A DNA stretch of 19,627 bases from UBA1738 sp003453455 (lineage in GTDB: Bacteria > Bacillota > Clostridia > UBA1381): the NCBI GenBank assembly GCA_946621875.1, contig CAMOOX010000022.1, forward strand, positions 1 through 19,627, read 5' to 3'. Shown here in pieces: positions 6,762 through 14,267 of the stretch (position 1 is the first letter of the stretch; the number at the start of each line of letters is the position of its first letter). A model generated the notes under the pieces. The model worked only from the letters and a program-made list of their open reading frames with translations. It was not told the DNA's origin and searched no databases. The position numbers were made by a program, and so were the translations under genes.

Positions 6762-6797
6762 AAAAAACGCCTGCAAGAATTTGTCTTGCAGGCGTTT
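6761..6797. terminator. Shared terminator of convergent genes
   Basis: The arms AAACGCCTGCAAGA (6765-6778) and TCTTGCAGGCGTTT (6784-6797) form a perfect 14-pair stem with a 5-nt loop. On the minus strand it is followed by seven U, so it is a strong terminator for the Asp23/spoIIIA side. On the plus strand the U-tract is short (TTTATC), but the strong stem probably also ends the peptide cassette transcript. Confidence 0.85.
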
Positions 6798-6798
6798 A

Positions 6799-7257
6799 TC
6801 ATATTTCGTCCAAGATTTCAGAGGGTTCATCGGTCTGTTCGGGCACATTTTCCTGCTTTTTTGCCTTTTTGGCAGGCTTTTCATCTTCTTTAAAATGCAC
6901 GCCGTCAATATGCACATTTACGCGTAAAACAGTAATCCCCGTCATTGTTTCAACGCTGTTTTTTACATTTTCCTGAATATTCCACGCAAGCTCAGGAATG
7001 CGCACGCCAAATTCAACCACGGCATAGAGGTCGATTGTCGCACCCTCGGGTTTTACATCAACTTTAACACCCTTTTGCGGACTTTTTTTAGCGCCAAGCT
7101 TTTCGGCAATACCTGATGCCACACCGCCGGACATACCGTAAACGCCTTCAATTTCACCTGTTGCAATTCCTGCTATGGTAGCAACAACATCATCTGAAAT
7201 ATTCACCTTTCCGCCGTCTTCTTTTAAAGTAACTTCATCAATTATCTTATCTTCCAT
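6799..7257 (-). CDS. Asp23/Gls24 family envelope-stress protein (YqhY-like)
   Basis: This 152-residue protein has the Asp23/Gls24 pattern: ISDDVVATIAGIATGEIEGVYGM (about 18-41), a GVKVDV segment, IDLYAVVEFGVRIPELAWNIQENVKNSVETMTGI and the C-terminal VNVHIDGVHF. A charged tail rich in Lys, Glu and Asp follows. The family is linked to cell-envelope homeostasis and, for YqhY, to acetyl-CoA carboxylase. Placing it after spoIIIAH agrees with Bacillus, where yqhY lies a few genes downstream of the spoIIIA operon. It has its own sigma-A promoter (7304-7332), and AAAGGA stands before ATG 7257. Confidence 0.9.
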   Translation of the reverse strand: MEDKIIDEVTLKEDGGKVNISDDVVATIAGIATGEIEGVYGMSGGVASGIAEKLGAKKSPQKGVKVDVKPEGATIDLYAVVEFGVRIPELAWNIQENVKNSVETMTGITVLRVNVHIDGVHFKEDEKPAKKAKKQENVPEQTDEPSEILDEI

Positions 7258-7303
7258 AATTATTTCGTTCCTTTCTGAAACAAGGTATGCTCATCTTTTG
7301 ACA

Positions 7304-7332
7304 ATTATATCAAATTATTGCATATTTTGCAA
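7304..7332 (-). promoter_or_regulatory. Sigma-A promoter of the Asp23/Gls24 gene, with a palindrome over the -35
   Basis: On the minus strand TTGCAA (7332-7327), 17 nt and TATAAT (7309-7304) form a promoter matching 10 of 12 consensus bases. It sits directly after the spoIIIAH stop. The -35 is part of an inverted repeat, TTGCA (7318-7322)/TGCAA (7328-7332) with a 5-nt spacer, which could be an operator. Confidence 0.65.
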
Positions 7333-7893
7333 CTACTTTGCCTCAATAATTTTAATATTCTTAGCAGAGGTATCAAGTTCTGAGGTCACAAGTTCTTTTA
7401 TTGTTTTTGCATCATCGCTTGAAAAATTGTCTTTCTTTACTATTATTTCCACGCTTTCGCCGTCAATATACACGGAAATATTTTTATATCCCTTTGCCTT
7501 TGCAAGATTTTCAATTATTGTTTCTTTTTCGGTATTTTCTGCAATTGAAACGATTTTGTCCTGCGCCTGGCGCCTTACATCGCCGTCAAAGCTTTCGTTT
7601 GTCGCTGTTTGATTTAAAATTTCCAATGCTTTTGAGCGTGAGTTATCCTTTGAAAGCTTCGCTTCGGTAAAATATTCCTCCAAAACGGGGGATTGATTTG
7701 CGCTCACATCGGTAACATCATCCTTAGGACTTGAAACATACTCTGCTTCTCCTAATTTTTTTGCCTCTTCGACATAGCTTTCGCCATCTGTCACCCGTAT
7801 TGTGTCCTGATACGACCAGTTGAGATAACCTGCAACTCCAATAAGCACAACAAGTGCTGACGCAATAACTTCTTTCTTTTTTAGAACCATCAT
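7333..7893 (-). CDS. spoIIIAH: Stage III sporulation protein AH (SpoIIIAH)
   Basis: This 186-residue protein is the mother-cell ring component whose extracellular domain pairs with forespore SpoIIQ in the feeding channel. It has one N-terminal membrane segment (about 9-26, VIASALVVLIGVAGYLNW). A helical linker with SRSKALEILNQTATNE follows, and then a C-terminal domain related to YscJ/FliF rings with the segment KAKGYKNISVYIDGESVEIIV. The gene starts with two consecutive ATG codons after AAAGGAA, and either could be used. It is the last gene of spoIIIA, four bases after spoIIIAG, without an obvious terminator before the Asp23 promoter. Confidence 0.93.
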   Translation of the reverse strand: MMVLKKKEVIASALVVLIGVAGYLNWSYQDTIRVTDGESYVEEAKKLGEAEYVSSPKDDVTDVSANQSPVLEEYFTEAKLSKDNSRSKALEILNQTATNESFDGDVRRQAQDKIVSIAENTEKETIIENLAKAKGYKNISVYIDGESVEIIVKKDNFSSDDAKTIKELVTSELDTSAKNIKIIEAK

Positions 7894-7896
7894 AAT

Positions 7897-8388
7897 CTAA
7901 TTCCTTTCCTTTCCTTCCAAAACGCATATTCTGTGTGTTGATACTTCAAGGACGGCTGAGGCCGCGTCTGTAAGTGCCTTTTTTACTTCGCTGTTATTAG
8001 CACCGCCTGACACTATAATAACACCTTTGACCTTTGGATAAAATGAAGATTTGATAAATGGCGAATTACCGTCCATAACCACCTCATTTTCAGAGTTTTC
8101 ACCGCTTCTCTTTTCTTCAAATTCCAAATTATATCCTGATGTGCCATAGTATGTAATCATAACGCTTACCCTGCCGGCACCGGAAATTTTTGAAAGAATT
8201 TCCGAAAGCCTTGCCTCATCGGAGTATTCATCACACCTCTGCGGTTTTGAATTATCATTTTTTTCGCCGCTAAATCCCGGAAGCAGCATAAAGACAATCC
8301 CAATTATAATTATTATATACAGGCTCTTATTATTCGCATATTTTGATAAAAATTCATTTAATTTTGTATTCAATTCTTTCACATCCAT
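7897..8388 (-). CDS. spoIIIAG: Stage III sporulation protein AG (SpoIIIAG)
   Basis: This is a 163-residue ring-forming membrane protein of the SpoIIIA-SpoIIQ channel. It has one membrane segment (about 23-39, LYIIIIIGIVFMLLPGF), a polar linker and the typical C-terminal domain, with KISGAGRVSVMITY (about 67-80) and PKVKGVIIVSGGA. The ATG at 8388 lies only three bases after AGAGG. The in-frame GTG two codons later (8382) has better spacing, so the true start may be there. It overlaps spoIIIAF by 35 nt, which suggests coupled translation. Confidence 0.92.
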   Translation of the reverse strand: MDVKELNTKLNEFLSKYANNKSLYIIIIIGIVFMLLPGFSGEKNDNSKPQRCDEYSDEARLSEILSKISGAGRVSVMITYYGTSGYNLEFEEKRSGENSENEVVMDGNSPFIKSSFYPKVKGVIIVSGGANNSEVKKALTDAASAVLEVSTHRICVLEGKERN

Positions 8389-8788
8389 AAACCTCTTTTA
8401 ATCTTGCAATCGCATTTTCAGGGATTTTTTTCGATAGCTCAATCCTTTTTACACCACGGATTTTGTGCTGTTCATCTATTTCTAAAAGCACCTCTGCATC
8501 ACATACTATGCCAAATTCGCCCTTTAACCTCTCGGAAATATCCGATTCAACATTTTCTTTCAGTTTTTTTGATATGCCGTCAGAAAAGACCGCGGTATTA
8601 TCCGCTATTTGAGATTTTAGAGGTTCGAGCTTGATTTTTTTTATTCCGGGTAGAGGTGATAAAATAACCGATAGCATCAAAAAGCCAAGTAAAATCCGTA
8701 TGTATTTTTGATGTTCTTTTGGAGATATAATATCTGCCAAAGATGCGATTATTGCCGATAAGCATATGCTTATTATGTACCCTTTCAA
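8354..8788 (-). CDS. spoIIIAF: Stage III sporulation protein AF (SpoIIIAF)
   Basis: This 144-residue protein has two N-terminal membrane helices (about 2-18 and 29-47, split by the family pattern SPKEHQKYIRILLGF) and a small soluble domain containing IRGVKRIELSKK. It is part of the spoIIIA operon and a ring candidate of the feeding channel in the mother-cell membrane. The start is TTG 8788, overlapping the spoIIIAE stop (TTGA) with GGGGGTGA just upstream. Confidence 0.9.
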   Translation of the reverse strand: MKGYIISICLSAIIASLADIISPKEHQKYIRILLGFLMLSVILSPLPGIKKIKLEPLKSQIADNTAVFSDGISKKLKENVESDISERLKGEFGIVCDAEVLLEIDEQHKIRGVKRIELSKKIPENAIARLKEVYGCERIEYKIK

Positions 8789-9849
8789 AGGCTCACCCCC
8801 GATGATAAAAGTATTATTACTATTGATATAATGAAAAGCAGCGACGCTGTTATAACCATTGAAAACATTATTTTAACGGTATCCGATATTGCCAAAAGCA
8901 TATTAACGGTGCGTTTTTCCGAAAAAGGCTCAATGATTGCAGCGGTAGCTTTTAAAAGGAGCATCATTATAAGGATTTTAAGTAAGGGCGCACTGGCGGC
9001 GCTAAAAAGTGCAACAATACCTGCTGTGCCAACGGCGTTTTTAAGCAGGTTTGCGCCCGATAAAACGGTATCAACAGTATCGGAAAGTATGCCGCCCACA
9101 ACGGGTACAAGACTTCCCATTGCAAATTTGATGCCCTTTACAGCAACGCTGTTAAATGCCTTTGTGCTAAATCCGTAAAGCGAAAGGACAGCCGTAAAAA
9201 GCGTAAGTATGCCGGTATAAAGCCATTTTGAAACGGAGTTTAAAAGTTTTGTTAAAGTCCCTATTTCAATGCGGTTTCCAATGTTTCCGCAAATTCCTAA
9301 AATTGCAGAGAAATAGCAAAGAGGAAGTATGCATTTATCAACCAAAAGCCCAAGAACATACACGCTTGCCGCAAGTACGGGAGCAAATGCCGAGGCTTGC
9401 GTTACAGCGCCTGAGGATACGAGCATAGCTATGAAAATCGGCTCAAATTTCGTAATAAAATCACACAATGTATGTATGGTGTCTGCTGCGTATCCTGCGA
9501 CTTCTGCAAAAACTTTTATAGCAGATAGTGAAAGCAGTAAAAAGCAGGCAAGCCCTGCCGCATCAGTCGCCTGAGAGCTTTCAAAAGCACCCGAAAGAAT
9601 ACGCACAAGTCCCGCTGCCACAGCAATTAGCAGAATTGTTTTTAGAAGCGTCCTGGTATTTTTTAACTCATAAAAAAAGCTGTCAAAAAAACCGTTTATT
9701 AAGGTTATGGGATTGAGACTGAAATTTCCTTCTGTAATATCGGACACGGTATTATTAAAAAGGTCGTTTCCCTTTATCTCATATTCCTCAGCATATGCGG
9801 GGAGGGATATAATGAAAAGGAAAAATAATGTAAAAATCAGTTTTCGCAT
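8785..9849 (-). CDS. spoIIIAE: Stage III sporulation protein AE (SpoIIIAE)
   Basis: This 354-residue multi-spanning protein of the mother-cell membrane is required for the SpoIIIA channel. The N-terminus is a clear signal peptide (LIFTLFFLFIISLPAYA, with likely cleavage after residue 20). About seven or eight membrane segments follow. Family segments include SGAVTQASAFAPVLAASVY and SLVPVVGGILSDTVDTVLSG. Its length is slightly below the Bacillus protein. It sits nine bases after spoIIIAD and overlaps spoIIIAF by four. Confidence 0.93.
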   Translation of the reverse strand: MRKLIFTLFFLFIISLPAYAEEYEIKGNDLFNNTVSDITEGNFSLNPITLINGFFDSFFYELKNTRTLLKTILLIAVAAGLVRILSGAFESSQATDAAGLACFLLLSLSAIKVFAEVAGYAADTIHTLCDFITKFEPIFIAMLVSSGAVTQASAFAPVLAASVYVLGLLVDKCILPLCYFSAILGICGNIGNRIEIGTLTKLLNSVSKWLYTGILTLFTAVLSLYGFSTKAFNSVAVKGIKFAMGSLVPVVGGILSDTVDTVLSGANLLKNAVGTAGIVALFSAASAPLLKILIMMLLLKATAAIIEPFSEKRTVNMLLAISDTVKIMFSMVITASLLFIISIVIILLSSGVSL

Positions 9850-9858
9850 TATCTACTC

Positions 9859-10251
9859 CTAAAAATTTGCCAAAGTATCCAAAACAGCGGAAATTAAACC
9901 GCTGATAACGGGCATCATTAGCGCAATTATACTTATTTTGCCGACAAGCTCCAGCTTTTTTGAAAGCAAAGCTTCATTTGCGTCCTTTGCAAGCTCTGAT
10001 GAAAACTGCGTGATGTAAGCAATTCCTATTATTTTGATTACCGATTTTATGAAAAAGCCGTCTATTTGCGCATTTTCCGAAAGTTCATTTATTCCCTCCA
10101 CAATAGCCGCAAGGTGCGGCACAGAAAAAAACAACATCAAAAAAGCCGTAGAAAGGGCTGTTATAACGCCAAGCTCAGGCTTATATGCACGCACGGTCAT
10201 TGACAAAAATGTGCCAATTATGCCTATCATAATAATTTTTAAAATGTCCAT
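9859..10251 (-). CDS. spoIIIAD: Stage III sporulation protein AD (SpoIIIAD)
   Basis: This 130-residue membrane protein has four hydrophobic segments and the family pattern IKIIGIAYITQFSSELAKDANEALLSKKLELVGK. It belongs to the SpoIIIA complex. It starts three bases after the spoIIIAC stop and has no visible ribosome site (the upstream sequence is AT-rich), so translation probably depends on ribosomes finishing spoIIIAC. Confidence 0.93.
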   Translation of the reverse strand: MDILKIIMIGIIGTFLSMTVRAYKPELGVITALSTAFLMLFFSVPHLAAIVEGINELSENAQIDGFFIKSVIKIIGIAYITQFSSELAKDANEALLSKKLELVGKISIIALMMPVISGLISAVLDTLANF

Positions 10252-10254
10252 AAT

Positions 10255-10449
10255 TTATAAATCAAAAATTTGTTTTATTGACTCAAAAAGATTGCCTATT
10301 TCGGAGGTGAGAACATAGAGCACTACAATAAGTCCTGCAATAGTTGTTAAAAGCGCTTGCTCCTCACGCCCCGAGCGGATTAAAAGCTGATTTAAAACAG
10401 CTACAACAATTCCTACTCCCGCAACCTTAAAAATCAAATCAACATTCAT
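10255..10449 (-). CDS. spoIIIAC: Stage III sporulation protein AC (SpoIIIAC)
   Basis: This 64-residue protein has two membrane helices (about 5-20 and 33-50) and a conserved pattern at the start, DLIFKVAGVGIVVAVLNQLL, with the typical GREEQALLTTIAGLIVVL segment. It is a small membrane subunit of the SpoIIIA complex. AGGTG stands eight bases before ATG 10449. The size is normal for the family. Confidence 0.93.
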   Translation of the reverse strand: MNVDLIFKVAGVGIVVAVLNQLLIRSGREEQALLTTIAGLIVVLYVLTSEIGNLFESIKQIFDL

Positions 10450-10460
10450 TTCATCACCTG

Positions 10461-10955
10461 CTAAAAAAGAATAAGCGAAAATAAAATTCCTAATAAAAAT
10501 CCAATATTGCGATACAGACGGCCGTATTTTTTATACTCCTCATATGCCTCAGCCTGGGCATTTTTTAAAAGCTCTTTGGTATGCAGAATACTTTTAATCT
10601 GCGCATCGGTATCCAAAGCCCCCAGATTTTGCGAAAACTCCAAAAGCGTCAGGTTATCGGCTTCTGAAAGTTTTAAATCGTGTTTTGATATAGCATCCGA
10701 AAATACCTTTTGCATCGGCAAAATGCCTATATTTTCGGAAACAGCGGTAAAAAGGGGCAGGTTTTCAATAGTTCCGATTGACATAAGCGCATCGCGTATC
10801 CCTTTTTGACCGTAGGAAATCTCATTTTCCAAAAGTGTGAGGGATGCGGTTATGCGCAAAAGATTTTCGCTCCTTTTTCTTAAATTTTCCGATTTTGAAA
10901 ATCCCAATATGCCAAAAGCAAAAATTATTAAAAGTGAGCCGAATATTTTAAGCAT
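10461..10955 (-). CDS. spoIIIAB: Stage III sporulation protein AB (SpoIIIAB)
   Basis: This 164-residue protein has a hydrophobic N-terminal helix, a long helical middle with the family pattern LLRITASLTLLENEISYG, and a C-terminal membrane helix. The end YRNIGFLLGILFSLILF matches the usual family close. It resembles type II secretion/GspF-like subunits and is thought to work with the ATPase SpoIIIAA. ATG 10955 is preferred, ten bases after AAGGA; an in-frame GTG at 10961 is too near that site. It overlaps spoIIIAA by eight bases. Confidence 0.92.
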   Translation of the reverse strand: MLKIFGSLLIIFAFGILGFSKSENLRKRSENLLRITASLTLLENEISYGQKGIRDALMSIGTIENLPLFTAVSENIGILPMQKVFSDAISKHDLKLSEADNLTLLEFSQNLGALDTDAQIKSILHTKELLKNAQAEAYEEYKKYGRLYRNIGFLLGILFSLILF

Positions 10956-11814
10956 ATACACCTATTCCTTCAAGCTTTATAACCGTATCAAAATCAGGGA
11001 TATTTGCATCCTTGCCGTGGAGACTGGTTATTATGCTGACGCCGCGCCTTTTTATTTCCCGTATAGCTGAAAAATCGTCAGCCGTGCCGATTTCATCGGT
11101 AATGATGACATCGGGGGACATGGAACGGAGCATAAAAAGCATACCGTCTGCCTTACCCGCGCCGCTTAGAATATCACAGCCGACGCCCAAATCAAAGGGT
11201 GATGTTCCGCCAAAGGCAGCCGCTATTTCACCACGCTCATCGACTATTGATACCTTCTTTCCCAAAAGGGAGAGATTTCTTGCAATATCGCGTAAAAGTG
11301 TTGTTTTGCCGCACATAGGGGGAGAAACTATAAGGGTGTTTTTTATTTCTGTGCCTGCTAAAATCCTGTCCATTATACTGTCAGAACATCCCGGTACTTC
11401 ACGGGCAAAGCGATAGTTTAGTGACTGTATGCTTTTAAGATGCGTTATTTTGCCGCTTGATGATGCCGCTTCTCCGCAAACACCCACACGATGACCGCCG
11501 GGCAGAGTTACAAAACCGTTTTTAATTTCATTTTCATATGCATAAAGTGAAAAGTTTGTAATAAGCTCCAAAGCTCTTTTTATATCCGCTTCGGTTACTA
11601 TTAAGGAATTTTTGTTGTCTCTTGAAAGGCTTCCGGAAGGGGTTATCAGATAGCAGCCGCTTTTAAAGACGGCGCACAAGCTTTCGCCGCGTCGCATACG
11701 GATTTCCAAAAGCTTGTCCGTGTCCACTTCCAGTACACGCGCTCTTATACGCTCGGGGAGCGCTGTCAGCAAATCCGAGAATGTATCTTTGTTTTCCTGT
11801 GCCAGTGCAAACAT
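10948..11814 (-). CDS. spoIIIAA: Stage III sporulation protein AA (SpoIIIAA), ATPase
   Basis: This is the motor-like ATPase of the spoIIIA channel, 288 residues from ATG 11814. It shows GFVTLPGGHRVGVCGEA, the Walker A SPPMCGKTTLLRD (about 164-176), VDERGEIAAAF and the Walker B SPDVIITDEIG. These are typical of the SpoIIIAA / secretion ATPase family. The frame is open to a GTG at 11823, but that GTG lies inside the ribosome site GAGGTG (11826-11821); the ATG six bases behind it is the better start. It is the first gene of an eight-gene operon with tight spacing. Mother-cell (sigma-E) control is expected from Bacillus. Confidence 0.95.
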   Translation of the reverse strand: MFALAQENKDTFSDLLTALPERIRARVLEVDTDKLLEIRMRRGESLCAVFKSGCYLITPSGSLSRDNKNSLIVTEADIKRALELITNFSLYAYENEIKNGFVTLPGGHRVGVCGEAASSSGKITHLKSIQSLNYRFAREVPGCSDSIMDRILAGTEIKNTLIVSPPMCGKTTLLRDIARNLSLLGKKVSIVDERGEIAAAFGGTSPFDLGVGCDILSGAGKADGMLFMLRSMSPDVIITDEIGTADDFSAIREIKRRGVSIITSLHGKDANIPDFDTVIKLEGIGVYA

Positions 11815-11835
11815 TTTGTCCACCTCTTTTACTCT

Positions 11836-11843
11836 ATACTATG
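11836..11843 (-). promoter_or_regulatory. Possible sigma-E -10 element of the spoIIIA operon
   Basis: CATAGTAT on the minus strand shares the CATA start and the final T of the sigma-E -10 consensus CATACAHT and lies about 20 nt before the start codon. No convincing KMATATT -35 is found at the usual distance (TTCTAAA is the nearest). The position between the sigG terminator and spoIIIAA is right, but the match is weak. Confidence 0.25.
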
Positions 11844-11863
11844 TTGCAGCAGAAATTTTAGAA

Positions 11864-11887
11864 CAAAAAAAGAAGGCATATGCCTTC
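11864..11887 (-). terminator. Terminator after sigG
   Basis: The palindrome GAAGGCATATGCCTTC (11872-11887) forms a six-pair stem with an ATAT loop, followed by seven U on the minus strand (11871-11865). It overlaps the last bases of sigG and its stop, and separates sigG from the spoIIIA operon. The stem is short, so readthrough is possible. Confidence 0.6.
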
Positions 11888-12653
11888 ATATATACTTGCG
11901 CATATGCTTTAATGCGCTTTTTTCAAGCCGTGAGACCTGTGCCTGAGATATTCCGATTTCCTCTGCGACCTCCATTTGCGTTTTGCCCTGAAAAAAACGC
12001 AGGTTCAAAATGTGCTTTTCACGCTCACAAAGGCGTTTCATTGCCTCGGATATGGCAATATGTTGAAGCCAGTTTTCGTCGGTATTTTTTGCGTCTTTTA
12101 CCTGGTCCATAATAAAAATTGCTTCACCTCCGTCGTGATATACCGGCTCAAAAAGGCTTACAGGGTCGCATATTGCATCAAGCGCAAAAACTACCTCCTC
12201 CTTTGGAAGACCGAGTTTTTGGGCAATTTCTGCAACGGTAGGTTCTTTGGAATTTGCATTTATGAGGCTCTCCTTTGCGTAAAGCGCTTTATATGCAATA
12301 TCTTTTAGAGAGCGGCTTACCCGTATCGCATTGTTATCACGAAGGTATCTGCGCACTTCGCCGATAATCATCGGTACAGCATATGTGGAAAACTGAACAT
12401 TTAAAGAAGTATCAAAATTGTCAATAGCCTTAATAAGTCCAACGCATCCCACCTGAAAGAGGTCATCAGCGTTTTCGCCGCGGCTTGAAAACCTTTGGAT
12501 GACGCTCAAAACAAGGCGGAGATTACCCCGTATAAAGGTTTCACGGGCAAGGGCGTCGCCCTCTTTTATTTTGACAAAAAGCTCCTCTTTTTCCTTTTTT
12601 GAAAGAGTCGGAAGCTTAGTGGTATTTACGCCGCAAATTTCAACCTTATTCAT
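11886..12653 (-). CDS. sigG: RNA polymerase sporulation sigma-G factor
   Basis: This 255-residue sigma factor of the late forespore has an N-terminus starting MNKVEICGVNTTKLP, diagnostic of sigma-G. Core region 2 follows with NLRLVLSVIQRF, DDLFQVGCVGLIKAID and FSTYAVPMIIGEVRRYLRD. Region 3 has DPVSLFEPVYHDGG, and the C-terminal region 4 helix-turn-helix is KTQMEVAEEIGISQAQVSRL. AGGGGG lies eight bases before ATG 12653. A sigma-F-type promoter candidate is upstream. In Bacillus sigG follows the spoIIG operon; here it lies directly upstream of spoIIIA. It should drive the SASP gene at 17724-17915, among others. Confidence 0.96.
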   Translation of the reverse strand: MNKVEICGVNTTKLPTLSKKEKEELFVKIKEGDALARETFIRGNLRLVLSVIQRFSSRGENADDLFQVGCVGLIKAIDNFDTSLNVQFSTYAVPMIIGEVRRYLRDNNAIRVSRSLKDIAYKALYAKESLINANSKEPTVAEIAQKLGLPKEEVVFALDAICDPVSLFEPVYHDGGEAIFIMDQVKDAKNTDENWLQHIAISEAMKRLCEREKHILNLRFFQGKTQMEVAEEIGISQAQVSRLEKSALKHMRKYI

Positions 12654-12726
12654 TACATATCCCCCTTTAAAAATTATGTAATGTGTTAGATTTGGAGAAT
12701 ATTTTAAGTAATGAATGTTATATATT

Positions 12727-12756
12727 TATTATTTTCAAAATTTGGGATTGTTATAC
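12727..12756 (-). promoter_or_regulatory. Sigma-F/sigma-G-type promoter of sigG (predicted)
   Basis: On the minus strand GTATA (12756-12752) is followed by exactly 15 nt and GAAAATAATA (12736-12727). The sigma-F consensus is GYATA, 15 nt, GGNNANANTR, so only the second G of the -10 differs. The leader would be about 65 nt. The site overlaps nothing coding. Confidence 0.5.
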
Positions 12757-12768
12757 TTTTTTGAAGTC

Positions 12769-12809
12769 AAAAAAAACACTTTTGCCCGGAATTTTCGGAG
12801 CAAAAGTGT
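12769..12809 (-). terminator. Terminator of the trkAH operon
   Basis: The arms ACACTTTTGC (12776-12785) and GCAAAAGTGT (12800-12809) form a ten-pair stem, with an additional small CCG/CGG pairing inside the loop. Eight U follow on the minus strand (12776-12769). It lies just after the trkH stop and ahead of the sigG promoter. Confidence 0.85.
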
Positions 12810-12818
12810 AAGTTATAT

Positions 12819-14255
12819 TTATTTGCGCCAGGCACTTGGCGAGAACAGCACCAAAATCGGGAAAATTTCCAATCTTCCGATTAGCATATCCATTGAGAGG
12901 ACTATTTTTGAAAGTGCTGAAAAGGCGCTGAAATTCTGCGTAGGACCGACTTTGGCAAGTCCCGGACCAATGTTATTCAAAGTTGCAACAACGGCTGTAA
13001 AGTTTGTTGTATAATCCATATTGTCAATGCTTATTATAAGAATTGATGCAACATAAATGACAATATATGCCGCCATATATACATTTACTGCGCGTATTAC
13101 GCTATGCTCGACAGGACGGCCGTTCATAGTCACTTTATGCGTGCTTTTTGGATGTGCGGCGATTTTTATCTCTTTAAATATGCTTTTTACAAATATTATT
13201 ATACGGGACACTTTTATTCCGCCGCCTGTGCTGCCTGCCGAAGCACCTATAAACATAAGCGTAACAAGGATTGTTTTTGAAAGCTCAGGCCACAGGTCAA
13301 AATCTCTGGTAGAATATCCTGTTGTAGTAATTAAAGCCGCAGTCTGAAATGCTGCGTGGCGTATCGTTTCGGACAAATTTCCGAACAGCGGACGTATGTT
13401 AAATGTTATTGTTATAATTGAAATGAAAATTATTCCAAGGTATGCGCGAAGCTCTTCCGAACGCAATACGGAGCGGAATTTGCCCAATAGGAGCATATAG
13501 TAAATGGAAAAATCAATACCGAACAAAATCATAAATACCGTTATTACATTCTGAGTGTATGCAGAATACTCCGAAAGTCCCGAATTAAGCACCGCAAAGC
13601 CTCCCGTACCCGCCGTGCCGAAGGAAAGCGTGAGGGCTGAAAACATATCAAGACCGCCTGCTAAGAGGAAAATGATTTCTATAACAGTCAGAATGATATA
13701 AATGATATAGAGTATTTTTGCAGTTTGACGGATTTTCGGAACAAGCTTGCTTACAGAAGGGCCGGGGCTTTCAGCTTTTATAAGGTAAAGGTTATTCCCT
13801 CCTGATAACGGAAGTATTGCCACCAAAAATACTAAAACTCCCATACCGCCGATAAAGTGTGTAAAACTGCGCCAAAACAGCAGCGATTTAGGGAGAGCTT
13901 CGACATCGGTCAGTATTGATGCACCTGTTGTTGTAAAGCCTGATACAGTTTCAAAAAGTGCGTCTACAAAATTAGGTACAGCGCCTGAAATAACAAAAGG
14001 CAGTGCGCCGAATATACTCATAATTATCCATGAAAGCGCAACGGTTATAAAACCCTCTTTTGAGAACATAGTCCTGTCCTTTATTGTAGGTATGGTGCAT
14101 GCTGCACCCAGCCCCGCACAGATTAGTATGCAGATGACAAATGTGAATGCACACGGCTCGGAAAACACGAGTGCGCAAATAAGAGGCAGTACCAAGGCAG
14201 CTGCCTCAACATTAAGTACCCAGCCGAGCGTGTTTATAATTATTTTGTAGTTCAT
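12819..14255 (-). CDS. trkH: Trk/Ktr-type potassium uptake membrane protein TrkH
   Basis: This 478-residue membrane protein is the ion-conducting subunit of a potassium transporter. It has four repeated pore units. The filter segments are visible as SGFTTTGAS, GTAGTGGFAV, ALITTTGYST and ATLNNIGPG. The length agrees with TrkH (KtrB is shorter). ATG 14255 follows AAGGAA by eight bases and lies 12 bases after the trkA stop. It is co-transcribed with trkA, and the gate is set by the TrkA ring. Confidence 0.93.
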   Translation of the reverse strand: MNYKIIINTLGWVLNVEAAALVLPLICALVFSEPCAFTFVICILICAGLGAACTIPTIKDRTMFSKEGFITVALSWIIMSIFGALPFVISGAVPNFVDALFETVSGFTTTGASILTDVEALPKSLLFWRSFTHFIGGMGVLVFLVAILPLSGGNNLYLIKAESPGPSVSKLVPKIRQTAKILYIIYIILTVIEIIFLLAGGLDMFSALTLSFGTAGTGGFAVLNSGLSEYSAYTQNVITVFMILFGIDFSIYYMLLLGKFRSVLRSEELRAYLGIIFISIITITFNIRPLFGNLSETIRHAAFQTAALITTTGYSTRDFDLWPELSKTILVTLMFIGASAGSTGGGIKVSRIIIFVKSIFKEIKIAAHPKSTHKVTMNGRPVEHSVIRAVNVYMAAYIVIYVASILIISIDNMDYTTNFTAVVATLNNIGPGLAKVGPTQNFSAFSALSKIVLSMDMLIGRLEIFPILVLFSPSAWRK

Positions 14256-14267
14256 AGCTCTATTTCC

